NCBI GenBank assembly: GCA_022496185.1
Contig: WTXG01000388.1
Coordinates: 1 to 26,801, forward strand
Origin: Multifurca ochricompacta
Taxonomy: Eukaryota > Basidiomycota > Agaricomycetes > Russulales > Russulaceae
Reading direction: 5' to 3'
Length of the DNA: 26,801 nt
Within the stretch, counting starts at the first letter, position 1. The number at the start of each line of letters is the position of its first letter. Positions 9,908-19,032 of the stretch are shown here, one piece after another. The notes beneath the pieces were generated by a model that had not been told where the DNA came from, searched no databases, and saw only the letters and a list, made by a program, of their open reading frames with translations. Position numbers and translations under genes: made by a program.

Positions 9908-10361
9908 TGCCCAATGGCAGCAACAAGACTACCTAGACTTCCAGACACAGTTTGGAGTCGACACCAAGAAAGGAAAAACCCAAGACCAGTGGAAGGCCAC
10001 CTTCAGAGTAAAACCTGCCCAGCATACCCAGTGGGATCCAAACGCCATGGATACCTCTGCGGATTGAGCCCGAGCTCAGGCAATGCTTATGGAAGATGAG
10101 CGACAGATGTTAATGAAAGAGGGGTGATGCTTTTGTTGTAAAGCATTAGGACATATGTCTTGGGATTGTCCCAAGAAGGGAGCATGTGTTGCTACAGCAA
10201 CCATCACACCAGAACCCCCTGCTCAGAACAACCCACCCACTGTGGACAAGCGATCAAAGGAGGAAAAAACTCAGGATATATGGGCTAACATGATGAAAGA
10301 GAGCAAGGAAGTGCGTGCCATCTTAGTAGAGAAGGCATTTACGAAAAAGGATTTTTGTTAG
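9908..10361 (+). pseudogene. gag: Gag, C-terminal part, element C
   Basis: Continues C gag after solo LTR F: QQQDYLDFQTQFGVDTKKGKT, then NAMDTSAD, TEDER, the zinc knuckle CFCCKALGHMSWDC (ligands C, C, H, C kept), and the conserved tail KRSKEEKTQDIWANMMKESKEVRAILVEKAFTKKDFC before TAG at 10359-10361. In-frame TGA codons at 10065-10067 and 10125-10127 sit at arginine positions of B. The last bases, A5-GG-A-T5-G, match the gag/pol overlap of B, D and E. Confidence 0.88.
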
Positions 10362-10606
10362 GCTCAAACCCATCGGCCTGGGCATGAGCACTCCATGTCA
10401 CCTCTGTGTATGCTAGTCGATTCAAGTCATTAAAAATACCAGTCCATTTTGAAACTACACAGAGGATGGCTGACCGAGACATTTTGGTGGACTCTGGAGC
10501 CACAGATAATTTCATTCACCCATGACTAATCAAAACAATGGCTCTGGGAAGGCTGGCACTTCCCCAGGAAAAGAACATTTGGAACATTGATGGAACGGCC
10601 AATCAT
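10351..10606 (+). pseudogene. pol: Pol start and protease N-half, element C
   Basis: Pol frame, -1 relative to gag, beginning in the gag tail: GSNPSAW, LHVTSVYASRFKSLKIPVHFETTQRMADRDILVDSGATDNFIHP. The aspartic-protease signature DSGA is intact. TGA codons at 10385-10387 and 10523-10525 replace arginines that are CGA in B. The segment ends at the solo LTR G insertion after IDGTANH, 33 codons after HP. Confidence 0.88.
10602..10606. repeat. Target-site duplication of G (left), ATCAT
   Basis: Identical to 11192-11196, exactly flanking the LTR. Confidence 0.92.
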
Positions 10607-11191
10607 TGTTACAAACCCCGTCTCTTCCGGTCTTTTTCTTCCTACCCCATGACGACCCCTCTCTGCCGCCTACCTTACATTACCAGATCACGTCTCCCTC
10701 GTGGGATCCGTCACGTGCTTTACTTCCCTCCCGTGACTGACTTTGTCTCTGCTTGCCTCGCTTTGTACATGATTGACTCTTTATCTCTTATCTCTTATCC
10801 CTTATCGTACGACCGGACACTTACTTAGTTCCCTATCAGAAGCTAGGCTTTACGCCCTTCGCTTTCGTATATTTGGGCCCACATGACTCCGTTTCTTTAT
10901 CTAGTAGACGCCCATTCGATTACGTATATAAGTCTGCTGTAACTACCATGTAGACCTCAGACTCAACTTATTGAATACATCGGTGTTTGTCTTCTGGACT
11001 TCCCTTTGAACCCTCTGACTCGATCATCTCAGTGCTTTGGGCACTCTCTACTTAACATTGTCATTCGGGAACAGCCCCGTTGACTTTGACTCATCCATTT
11101 ACACTCCAAGAGGCCTTGTTGGTCTCTTATCTGAACATACGAACCAAGCTGTCGCACAAGTCGTGCGGAACGTCTCACACCGGACGTAACA
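10607..11191 (+). repeat. Solo LTR G (585 bp), B/C subfamily
   Basis: TGTTAC...GTAACA flanked by perfect TSD ATCAT (10602-10606 and 11192-11196), with C protease continuing directly on both sides, so no internal region remains. TATATAA at 10925-10931 and AGACTCAACTT at 10959-10969 keep the 34-nt spacing. Very similar to the C and B LTRs. Best explained by recombination between the two LTRs of a full element. Confidence 0.93.
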
Positions 11192-11196
11192 ATCAT
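11192..11196. repeat. Target-site duplication of G (right), ATCAT
   Basis: Partner of 10602-10606. Confidence 0.92.
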
Positions 11197-13634
11197 GCTG
11201 GAAAGATCACCCACTATATGGACCTGAAAGTCCAGGTTGGAGAGATAACAAAGACTATTCACTTCTTGATTACCAATCTAGGAGGTGAAGACCTCATTTT
11301 GGGATACCCATGGCTTGCTGCCTTCGAACCAAAAATTAACTGGGCTGATGCAATGATGGATAAAGACTCATACCCAACCATTATCACATCGCTTGGCTAT
11401 GATTATGTGATCAGGCATCCTGTAGTAAGGACCACACATACAGAAGAGGAAAATGACCCTGGTTATTGTTACACCACCAAAGCGTCAGAGCTGGCCCAGA
11501 AGGCAGTACAAGGACAGGTTGAGAAGACTTACCACAACGTAGTGCCAAGTGTTTATCAGCGGCATTGGAAGGTATTCTCCAAAGAGGAGTCACATCACTT
11601 TCCCCCAAAGCAACCATGGGATCATGCCATTGATCTTCTCCCTGATACGCTGGCTGCTATAGATTGCAAAATCTATCCGCTGTCCCAATCTGAGCAGGTT
11701 GCACTCACTGAGTTCCTGGAAGAGCATCTGGCCAAAGGATATATTCACCCATCCAAGTCACAGTATGCCTCACCCTTCTTCTTCATCAAAAAGAAGGATG
11801 GCAAGCTGCGACCAGTCCAGGATTACCGGAAAATTAACACATACCCTGTAAAGAACACCTACCCCCTACCACTTATTTCTGAACTTGTTGACACCATGCG
11901 GGACAAGTCCCTCTTTTCAAAAATGGATGTATGCTGGGGCTACAATAATGTCAGGATCAAAGAGGGCAACCAATGCAAAGTGGCATTTAAAACAAACCAA
12001 GGGTTATTCGAGCCGAATGTCATGTTTTTCAGACTTACAAACTCGCCAGCAACATTCCAATCCATGATGAATCACATCTTTTGAGATCTCATCCTTACTG
12101 GCGAGGTGGTAGTCTACATGGATGACATCCTGGTTGCCACCACTGATGATTTAAATCACCATCGAGGGCAAGTGCACCAGGTGCTGGATATACTGCACGA
12201 GCATGATCTGTATCTCAAACCAGCAAAGTGTTCCTTTGAACAACAAAGTGTCGAGTACCTAGGAGTTATCCTGGAGGGAGGGCAAGTGCATATGGACCCA
12301 GTCAAAGTACAGGGAATCCGAGAATGGCCAGTGCCAACTTGTGTCAAAGATGTCCAGTCTTTCATCAGATTTTGCAACTGACACTTCATCAAAGGGTTCT
12401 CAGGTATTGTGCAACCGTTAAATGACCTCCTGAAAAAGGACGTACCCTGGCATTGGAATACTGAACAGCAACGAGCATTTGAACAGATTAGGGACTTGGT
12501 CAGCTCAGAGCCAGTGCTCATCCAACCCGACCTGAGCTGCCCCTTCGAATTAGAAGTGGACACCTCCCACTTTGCAAATGGGGCAGTATTGTATCAAAGA
12601 GATGGCCTACAAATACCTCACCTGGTGGCATACTATTCAGAGACCTTTTCATCTGCAAAACGAAACTATGACATTTGGGATAGAGAACTCCTGGCCATAG
12701 TTAAAGCATTGTGACACTGGTGACCTTACCTTGCGGGAAGTCCACATAAGACGGTCATTTACACTGACCATTCCAACCTATTGTACTGGAAGGAACCCCA
12801 TAAGATCAGTCGATGTGTGGCACAAGAGGTCCTGGAGCTCAAAGAATACAACTTCACCCTAAAGCACATCGCAGGGAGTCAGAATGCACAGGCAGATGTG
12901 CTATCACGAAGACCAGATATGCACACAGGGGAGGACGACAATGACAACATAACCATCCTCCCAGAAGAGGTGTTCGCAAGAACGGCTGTAGTCAGCCTCC
13001 ATGATATGGACCTATGGGCACAAGTCTCACAAAACATGAACCAAGAACTGTGTCGCTCATGGGCCGATGCACATAATCTGAAAGAGGTTGACAGCCTCTG
13101 GTGGAAAGATGGAGACTGACTTGTTGTCACTGGTGGTGACAACATTAAGAGGGGGGTAATCCATTTTCACCATGACCTCCCCTCTGCTGGCCACCCTGGC
13201 ATCACCAACACCTATGTCCTTGCCAAACATGACTATTGGTGGCCCAACATGAAAAAGGACATTGAAGACTATGTAAAAGGATGCACGGCATGTCAAGCAA
13301 ATAAAGTCAACACACATCCGACAACCCCACCAATGCATCCAATCGCCCCCATCTCATTGACCCCATTCCAGACCGTTGCCATGGATTTCATCGTCAAACT
13401 ACTGGAATCACGAGGCTTTGACACCATTCTCACCATCACCGACCACAACTGCTCCAAGGCAGCCCTGTTCATACCCTGCAAAGAGACCATTACAGCCGAG
13501 GGAGTAGCAAAACTATACTTGAACCATGTCTATCGCCATTACAGACTCCCCAAGAAGATCATATCTGACCGAGATACCCGGTTCACATCAGCATTTGCTA
13601 AGGCCCTATGCCAGACGTTGGATATTACACAGAA

Positions 13635-13639
13635 CATAT
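13635..13639. repeat. Target-site duplication of B (left), CATAT
   Basis: Identical to 21130-21134. The C integrase frame ([15 protein letters not shown]) is continuous when one copy is removed. Confidence 0.95.
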
Positions 13640-14226
13640 TGTTACGTCCGGTGCGAGACGTTCTGCACGACTTGTGCGACAGCCTGTACGCGTGTGTTCA
13701 GATAAGAGGCCAATAGGACCTCTTGGAGTTTTAGGGGAGAAGTCAAAGTCAAAGGGGCTGTCCCTTAATGACGATGTTAAGTAGAAAGTGCCGAAAGCAC
13801 TGAGATGGTCGAGTCAAGAGTCCAAGGGGAAGTCCGAAAGACAAACACCGATGTATTCAATAAGTCGAGTCTGAGGTCTACAGCGTAGCTACAGCGGACT
13901 TATATGCATAACTCGACGGGCGTCTACACGATAAGGATACAGAGTCAAGTGGGCCCGAATATACGGAAGCGGACGGCGTAAAGTCTAGCTTCTGATAGGG
14001 TATTAAGTAAGTGTCCGGTCGTAAAGATAAGATGATAAGGAAGATAAGGAATCAAGCATAAGTAAACAGCGCATCAATAGGTACAAAGTGAGTCACGGGG
14101 ATGGAAGCAAGGCACGTGAGGGATCCCACGATGGGGACGTGATCGAGAAGTGCAAGGTGGGCGGCAAGGAGGGGTCGTCGTTGGGAATGTGAAAGAAAAC
14201 GGGGACGGATGGCAGAGGTCGTAACA
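13640..14226 (-). repeat. 3' LTR of element B (587 bp)
   Basis: TGTTACGACC...GTAACA on the minus strand. Apparently identical to 20543-21129. Preceded on the minus strand by the polypurine tract. Confidence 0.95.
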
Positions 14227-14228
14227 TC

Positions 14229-14240
14229 ACCCCCTCTTCT
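14229..14240 (-). other. Polypurine tract of element B
   Basis: AGAAGAGGGGGT on the minus strand, two bases upstream of the 3' LTR and about 20 nt after the ORF3 stop. Same as in E. Confidence 0.78.
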
Positions 14241-14257
14241 GGTTCTAGCAGACCCAG

Positions 14258-15541
14258 CTAGAAACGACTCGTACCGTCATCATCCTGGACCAACTCCAAG
14301 TAGTCGTCAGCTACATTACGATCGTCCATTGTATAATTCTCCTTGTCCTCGTCTTGGGGGCACTGGTGAGTACGGAGGAACCCATAGGGGCCGCGTCGAC
14401 CACACATGCGGCATAGGTCATGGACCGGGCAGTCCAGCTCTCGATGTCCTGCGTTATGGCGCAGGCACTTGCCACACCATGCGGACGGGTTGTTGATCGT
14501 TGGAGCGACTCCCAGTCGACGGAAGATGCAAAACCTGCTCCAGTGCAGGTTGCTACGACAATGCCGACACCACTTGCGATTGAGGGGGCAGTTCCAGCTG
14601 ATGTGATACTTACTATCACAACGCCAGCATGTCTCGCCCCGAGGGTTCTCGTGCATACGCGGCATCTCAAACCGATTCGGCAGCAGCACAGGGGCAGCCC
14701 CCAATGATCGTGGTGGCAGGGGTCGGGCATATGTGTCGGCGTACCTTTCCGCAATTGTCTGATACGCATCCCCCTTTTCCAGCCTCTTTCGAATCTCTAC
14801 CAACTCCTGTTCCACCTGGAACATCCCGTTCGTCAGCCTTGCCATCATCTTCGCATGCTCTTTATACTGTCTGTTAAGCGTTGTGCGCAATGTCAAGTTC
14901 TTCCGCAGCCTCATTACCTCGGCTTTGAGGCGCGGAAGTCGCATGTCACTCAACACCTCGTCGATGGCAAAAGCTCGCGAATCTTCAGCAGCTAGGTGCC
15001 CCAGCTGCTCGTCGGTCAGGGTGTGATGCAGACGACCAGTGTACCTTTCTTCCAGATATACCGGAGCCCCATAAACAGGGCCGTCCTTCTTCATGCATCC
15101 GGCCACGTCCATCCCTCCGTTGGTGTAGAAAATGTATCTGGCGATCGCAACTGTCCCGTCACCCATGGTGATCTCCAATGGGTAGTACGTGGAGGAGTTC
15201 GGGTTGTTAACGAAAAAGGGGAATTCGGGGACCTCGTCATCCGACTCCATACCTATCAGGTCATTTGGATGCGGTTCTTCACAGTGTTCAAAGTCGTTGT
15301 TAGGGTTGGGAGACTGGTTCTTGACTCGGGCTTCAGCAGCCTCATAGTCGATGGGTGAAGAGGGACGTGTAGAGGGGTGTGCGGAAGGGAAGTTCTCGAC
15401 GGCTACGGTGGGAGCGGCGAAGGCGTCAATGGCGGCGTTGGTAGCGATGAAAGACATGATAGATTCGATAGTTGTAGGACGTTGCTGTGGGAGCATGTAC
15501 TGGGGAATCGATGGGGGGTCTGGGGCAGTTCTTTTAAGCAT
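14258..15541 (-). CDS. ORF3: coiled-coil protein with four C/H zinc knuckles, after pol (427 aa)
   Basis: A third ORF in the env position. The start chosen is ATG 15541, which overlaps the pol stop (ATGCTTAA). The same frame is open upstream to at least a TTG at 15595; internal ATGs at 15496 and 15457 (MSFIA, which also exists in E with A at -3) are alternative starts. Residues ~1-120 are acidic and proline-rich. Residues 124-200 contain FYTNGGMDVAGCMKKDGPVYGAPVY. Residues ~201-257 are a charged heptad-like coiled coil. The C-terminus has four clusters: C305/C308/H313/C318 and C325/C328/H333/C338 (both CX2CX4HX4C), C356/C359/H366/C371 (CX2CX6HX4C) and C377/C380/H392/C394. The end is acidic (DDYLELVQDDD). 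No signal peptide or membrane segment, so it is not an envelope. Nucleic-acid binding is inferred from the knuckles; I do not recognise a named family. Confidence 0.85.
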   Translation of the reverse strand: MLKRTAPDPPSIPQYMLPQQRPTTIESIMSFIATNAAIDAFAAPTVAVENFPSAHPSTRPSSPIDYEAAEARVKNQSPNPNNDFEHCEEPHPNDLIGMESDDEVPEFPFFVNNPNSSTYYPLEITMGDGTVAIARYIFYTNGGMDVAGCMKKDGPVYGAPVYLEERYTGRLHHTLTDEQLGHLAAEDSRAFAIDEVLSDMRLPRLKAEVMRLRKNLTLRTTLNRQYKEHAKMMARLTNGMFQVEQELVEIRKRLEKGDAYQTIAERYADTYARPLPPRSLGAAPVLLPNRFEMPRMHENPRGETCWRCDSKYHISWNCPLNRKWCRHCRSNLHWSRFCIFRRLGVAPTINNPSAWCGKCLRHNAGHRELDCPVHDLCRMCGRRGPYGFLRTHQCPQDEDKENYTMDDRNVADDYLELVQDDDGTSRF

Positions 15542-18437
15542 TCTTGGGCGCTTCTGGATGTCGGATGTGGAACTCCGAGATAAGGTCTGGGGCAAAGATA
15601 TCCCCGGCTGGTTCCCACGAATTGTCAGAGTCTGGGAATCCCTTCCACTTGATTAGGTAGTGCAATTTGCGCCCTCGGCCTTGTCGCTTGGAGTCTAAAA
15701 CACGCTCCACTTCCCACTCTTCCTCGCCATCGATAAGGTCAGGCGGGGGTCTTGGGAAGTTTTCTCCGTGAATGGAGGTTTCCTTGTAAGGGGTTAGAAG
15801 CCTGGCATGGAAGACTGGGTGGATCTTCCATTTCGGCGGCAATTTCAATTCGTATGATACATCCGACAGCTTCCTTGTGATCTGGAAGGGTCCGTGACGT
15901 CGGGGCGCTAGTTTGGCTGAGGGGTGTGACGTGTGAATGTTCCTGCCCTCGAGCCATACCCAGTCATTGGTCCGATAGGGTGTGAACATGCTTGGTCGTG
16001 CTATCAGAAGCTGTTGCGCCTTTGCCAGATTCTCATTGGCCGATTGTCGCAATTCCTCCCATTGGTTGATCCTCTCGGTTACTGACGGGGCGTTGGCGGG
16101 CTTATCTGTCCACGTGGTGCGTGGGGTCCAGCCCATGATAAGGGAAAAAGGGGTAGCTTTTGTCGTGCCATTGGGCCACGAGTTATGGGCGAACTCCGCG
16201 GTCGATAGCCATTCTGCCCAGTCATCTTGCCTGTTGTTGCACCAGAATCGGAGGTACTGCTCGAGCCATTGGTTTGTCCGTTCCGACTGTCCATCCGTTT
16301 GGGGGTGGTATGCCGTCGAAATATTCTGTGTGATGTCCAATGTTTTGCATAAGGCCCTTGCGAACGCCGACGTGAAACGAGTATCCCTGTCAGAGATAAT
16401 CTTCTTGGGGAGTCCGTAGTGGCGGTATACGTGGTTCAGGTAGAGTTTTGCCACTCCTTCGGCTGTGATGGTTTCGTTACAGGGGATGAAGAGGGCCGCT
16501 TTGGAGCAATCATGGTCCGTAATTGTGAGGATAGTGTCAAAGCCTTGTGACTTGGGCAGCTTGACAATGAAGTCCATGGCGATGGTCTGGAATGGGGTCG
16601 ATGCGACAGGAGTGATGGGGTACATTGGTGGGATCTTTGGGTGTGTGTTCACCTTATTTGCTTGGCATGATGCACATCCTTGTACGTAGTTTTCAATGTC
16701 CTTCTTCATGTTGGGCCACCAATAGTCTCTTTTAGCCAGGGCATAGGTGTTGGCGATACCTGGATGGCCAGCTGAGGGAAGGTCATGATGAAAATGGATC
16801 ACCCCCCTCTTAATGTTGTCGCCACCGGTGACAACGAGTCGATCCCCGTCTTTCCACCAAAGACCGTCAATCTTCTTTAAGTTGTGAGCGTCGGCCCATG
16901 AAAAGCACAGGTCTTGGTTCATATTTTGGGAGACTTGCGCCCAAAGGTCCATGTCGTGGAGACTAACCACGGCCGTTTTTGCAAAGACCTCTTCCGGGAG
17001 GACGGTGATGTCATTATTATCGTCCTCTCCTGTATGCATATCCGGTCTTCGTGATAAGGCATCTGCTCTGGCGTTCTGGCTTCCTGCAATGTGTTTCAAC
17101 GTAAAGTTATATTCCTCCAACTCCAAGACCTCTCGTGCCACGCGTCGACTGATTTTGTGGGGCTCTTTCCAATATAATAGATTGGAATGGTCCGTGTGGA
17201 CGATGGTCTTGTGCGGGGTTCCTGCCAGATAGGGTCGCCAGTGTCGCAATGCCTTGACGATGGCTAAGAGCTCTCTGTCCCAGATGTCATAATTTCTTTC
17301 GGCTGAGGAGAAGGTTTCCGAGTAGTATGCCACTGGATGAAGTACTTGCGTGGCGTCTCTCTGATATAACACTGCCCCGTTCGCGAAGTGAGAGGCGTCC
17401 ACCTCTAGTTCAAAGGGGCGGCTTAGATCTGGCTGGATAAGTACTGGTTCTGACCCAACAAGATCCCTAATCTGCTCAAATGCTTGCTGTTGTGGTGCAC
17501 CCCAATGCCATAGTACGTCCTTTTTCAGTAGGTCATTCAGTGGCCGCGCTATGCCTGAAAATCCCTTGACAAATCGTCGGTAGAAGTTGCAGAATCCGAT
17601 GAACGACCGGACATCTTTGACGCAAGTCGGCACTGGCCATTCTCGAATCCCTTGTACTTTAATGGGATCCATACGCACTCGTCCTCCTTCCAAAATGACC
17701 CCTAGGTACTCAACACTCCGTTGTTCAAAGGAACATTTGGCCGGTTTGAGATACAGGTCATGTTCTCGTAGTATGTCCAGTACCTGGTGCACTCGGTCTC
17801 GATGGTGGTCTAAGTTGTCTGAGGTAGCGACCAGGATGTCGTCCATGTAGACCACTACTTCTCCAGTGAGAATAAGATCGCGGAAAATGTGGTTCATCAT
17901 CGACTGGAATGTTGCCGGCGAATTTGTGAGACCAAAGAACATGACATTGGGTTCGAATAACCCTTGGTTCGTCTTGAACGCTGCCTTGCACTGGTCTCCT
18001 TCCCTGATTCTAACGTTGTTGTAGCCCCATCGCACGTCCATCTTTGAGAAGAGGGATTTATCCCTCATAGTGTCGATAAGTTCAGAGATGAGCGGCAGGG
18101 GGTAGGCATTTTTCACGGTATACGCATTAAGTCGTCGATAATCCTGGACCGGCCGCAGCTTACCATCCTTCTTCTTGATGAAGAAGAAGGGCGAGGCGTA
18201 CTGCGACTTGGAAGGGCGAATATAACCTTTTGCCAAATGTTCTTCGAGGAATTCCGTCAATGCTACCTGCTCTGACTGGGACAGTGGGTAGATTTTACAA
18301 TCTATGGCAGTTGGTGTATCCGGGAGTAGGTCTATAGCATGGTCCCATGGTCTGGAGGGCGGAAAACGCTGGGATTCCTCCTCGGAAAATACCTTCCAAT
18401 GCCGATGGTAGGTCTGCGGTACTATGTCGCTGTAGGT
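15534..18437 (-). CDS. pol: Pol of element B: RT, RNase H, integrase, chromodomain
   Basis: Open from the frameshift at 18437-18441 to TAA at 15534-15536. Numbering from codon 18260: RT with FFFIKKKDGKLRPVQDY (26-41), FFGLTNSP (108-115) and catalytic YMDD (138-141). RNase H with acidic residues D288, E330, D357 and the ADALSR aspartate D400. Integrase with an HHCC module (histidines in HHDLPSAGHPG, cysteines C529 and C532) and a D563-D624-E660 core, giving the D,D35E spacing. A GPF-type module at ~790. A chromodomain at ~848-900 (EEWEVERVLDSK, LIKWKGFPDSDNSWEP), which in known chromoviruses directs integration to marked heterochromatin. No stop interrupts it. Expected to be made as Gag-Pol by -1 frameshifting, then cut by the element's protease. 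Confidence 0.93.
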   Translation of the reverse strand, partial: TYSDIVPQTYHRHWKVFSEEESQRFPPSRPWDHAIDLLPDTPTAIDCKIYPLSQSEQVALTEFLEEHLAKGYIRPSKSQYASPFFFIKKKDGKLRPVQDYRRLNAYTVKNAYPLPLISELIDTMRDKSLFSKMDVRWGYNNVRIREGDQCKAAFKTNQGLFEPNVMFFGLTNSPATFQSMMNHIFRDLILTGEVVVYMDDILVATSDNLDHHRDRVHQVLDILREHDLYLKPAKCSFEQRSVEYLGVILEGGRVRMDPIKVQGIREWPVPTCVKDVRSFIGFCNFYRRFVKGFSGIARPLNDLLKKDVLWHWGAPQQQAFEQIRDLVGSEPVLIQPDLSRPFELEVDASHFANGAVLYQRDATQVLHPVAYYSETFSSAERNYDIWDRELLAIVKALRHWRPYLAGTPHKTIVHTDHSNLLYWKEPHKISRRVAREVLELEEYNFTLKHIAGSQNARADALSRRPDMHTGEDDNNDITVLPEEVFAKTAVVSLHDMDLWAQVSQNMNQDLCFSWADAHNLKKIDGLWWKDGDRLVVTGGDNIKRGVIHFHHDLPSAGHPGIANTYALAKRDYWWPNMKKDIENYVQGCASCQANKVNTHPKIPPMYPITPVASTPFQTIAMDFIVKLPKSQGFDTILTITDHDCSKAALFIPCNETITAEGVAKLYLNHVYRHYGLPKKIISDRDTRFTSAFARALCKTLDITQNISTAYHPQTDGQSERTNQWLEQYLRFWCNNRQDDWAEWLSTAEFAHNSWPNGTTKATPFSLIMGWTPRTTWTDKPANAPSVTERINQWEELRQSANENLAKAQQLLIARPSMFTPYRTNDWVWLEGRNIHTSHPSAKLAPRRHGPFQITRKLSDVSYELKLPPKWKIHPVFHARLLTPYKETSIHGENFPRPPPDLIDGEEEWEVERVLDSKRQGRGRKLHYLIKWKGFPDSDNSWEPAGDIFAPDLISEFHIRHPEAPKNA

Positions 18438-19015
18438 TTTTCTATCTGCCCCTGTATCGCCTTTTGAGCTAGTTCTGATGCTTTGGTGACATAGCAGTAG
18501 CCTGGGTCTTCTTCCTCTGTACTGGTAGCCTTTATTGCTGGATGTCTGACTGCGTAATCATATCCCATCGACGTGATGATGGTGGGATATGATTCCTTGT
18601 CCATTGTCGCATCTGCCCAATTAATCTTTGGTTCGAACGCAGCGAGCCACGGGTATCCAAGAATGAGGTCTTCGTCTCCCAGATCCGTGATTAGGAAGCG
18701 AATGTTTTTTGTAGCCTCCCCAACCTGGACCTTCAGATCTGTGTAATGAGTGATCTTTCCTGCACGATTGGCCGTCCCATCAATGTTCCAAATGTTCTTC
18801 TCCTGGGGAAGTGCCAGCCGTCCCAAACCCATTGTTCTAAGTAGTCGCGGGTGAATAAAATTATCTGTGGCTCCTGAGTCCACTAAGATGTCTCGATCGG
18901 CCGTCCTCTGTGTAGTTTCAAAATGAACTGGTATTTTCAACGATTTGAATCGACTAGCATACACAGAGGTAACATGGAGTGCTCGCGCCCAGGCCGATGG
19001 GTTTGAGCCTAACAA
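18422..19015 (-). CDS. pol: Pol of element B, 5' part: aspartic protease, ending at a 1-nt frameshift
   Basis: The frame is -1 relative to gag and begins in the gag tail. TTG 19015 is only the first start-like codon, not a likely initiator. It reads LLGSNPSAWARALHVTSVYASRF, then DILVDSGATDNF with catalytic DSGA at residues 46-49 and the flap-like ILGYPWLAAFEPKINW. Five A (18441-18437) follow GQIE, where D and E indicate one more base, so the frame runs to a false stop at 18422 instead of joining RT. Either a true 1-nt deletion or a sequencing error; other copies are in frame here, so it is not a programmed site. Confidence 0.9.
   Translation of the reverse strand: MLGSNPSAWARALHVTSVYASRFKSLKIPVHFETTQRTADRDILVDSGATDNFIHPRLLRTMGLGRLALPQEKNIWNIDGTANRAGKITHYTDLKVQVGEATKNIRFLITDLGDEDLILGYPWLAAFEPKINWADATMDKESYPTIITSMGYDYAVRHPAIKATSTEEEDPGYCYVTKASELAQKAIQGQIEKPTAT
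18437..18441 (-). other. Single-base deletion in pol of element B
   Basis: A run of five A on the minus strand between protease and RT. Aligning with C (GAG AAG ACT TAC) shows one base missing. Downstream codons (TAC AGC GAC ATA GTA, then HRHWKVF) return to the RT frame at once. Confidence 0.8.
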
Positions 19016-19032
19016 AAATCCTTTTTCGCAAA
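19009..19032 (-). promoter_or_regulatory. Gag-pol -1 frameshift region
   Basis: The gag tail reads GCG AAA AAG GAT TTT TGT TAG, and pol is open in the -1 frame through GAA AAA GGA TTT TTG TTA GGC. The A5-GG-A-T5-G block just before the gag stop is kept, apart from small changes in the A-run, in C (10352-10357 area), D (~23485-23497) and E (~7774-7785). The T-run (T TTT before the stop codon) and the A-run are candidate slip sites. No downstream structure was assessed. Confidence 0.6.

Larger units (their letters stand above)
11192..13639 (+). pseudogene. pol: Pol, element C: protease C-half, RT, RNase H, integrase N-half
   Basis: After G the frame resumes as HAGKITHY and ILGYPWLAAFEPKINW (protease end), then RT (YASPFFFIKKKDGKLRPVQDY, FRLTNSP, YMDDILVATTDD), RNase H ([28 protein letters not shown]-equivalent [18 protein letters not shown]), integrase zinc module (HHDLPSAGHPG, CTACQANK) and core (AMDFIVKL, SDRDTRFTSAF). 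TGA stops at 12082-12084, 12379-12381, 12712-12714, 12721-12723 and 13117-13119 fall at arginine positions of B. A 6-bp deletion removes FY at 12379. The integrase is cut at DITQNI by element B. Non-functional. Confidence 0.9.

Noticed and set aside
14258..15541. ORF3 as an env (envelope) gene
   Set aside because: It sits in the env position but shows no signal peptide, transmembrane segment or glycoprotein-like cysteine pattern; the cysteines form zinc-knuckle clusters.
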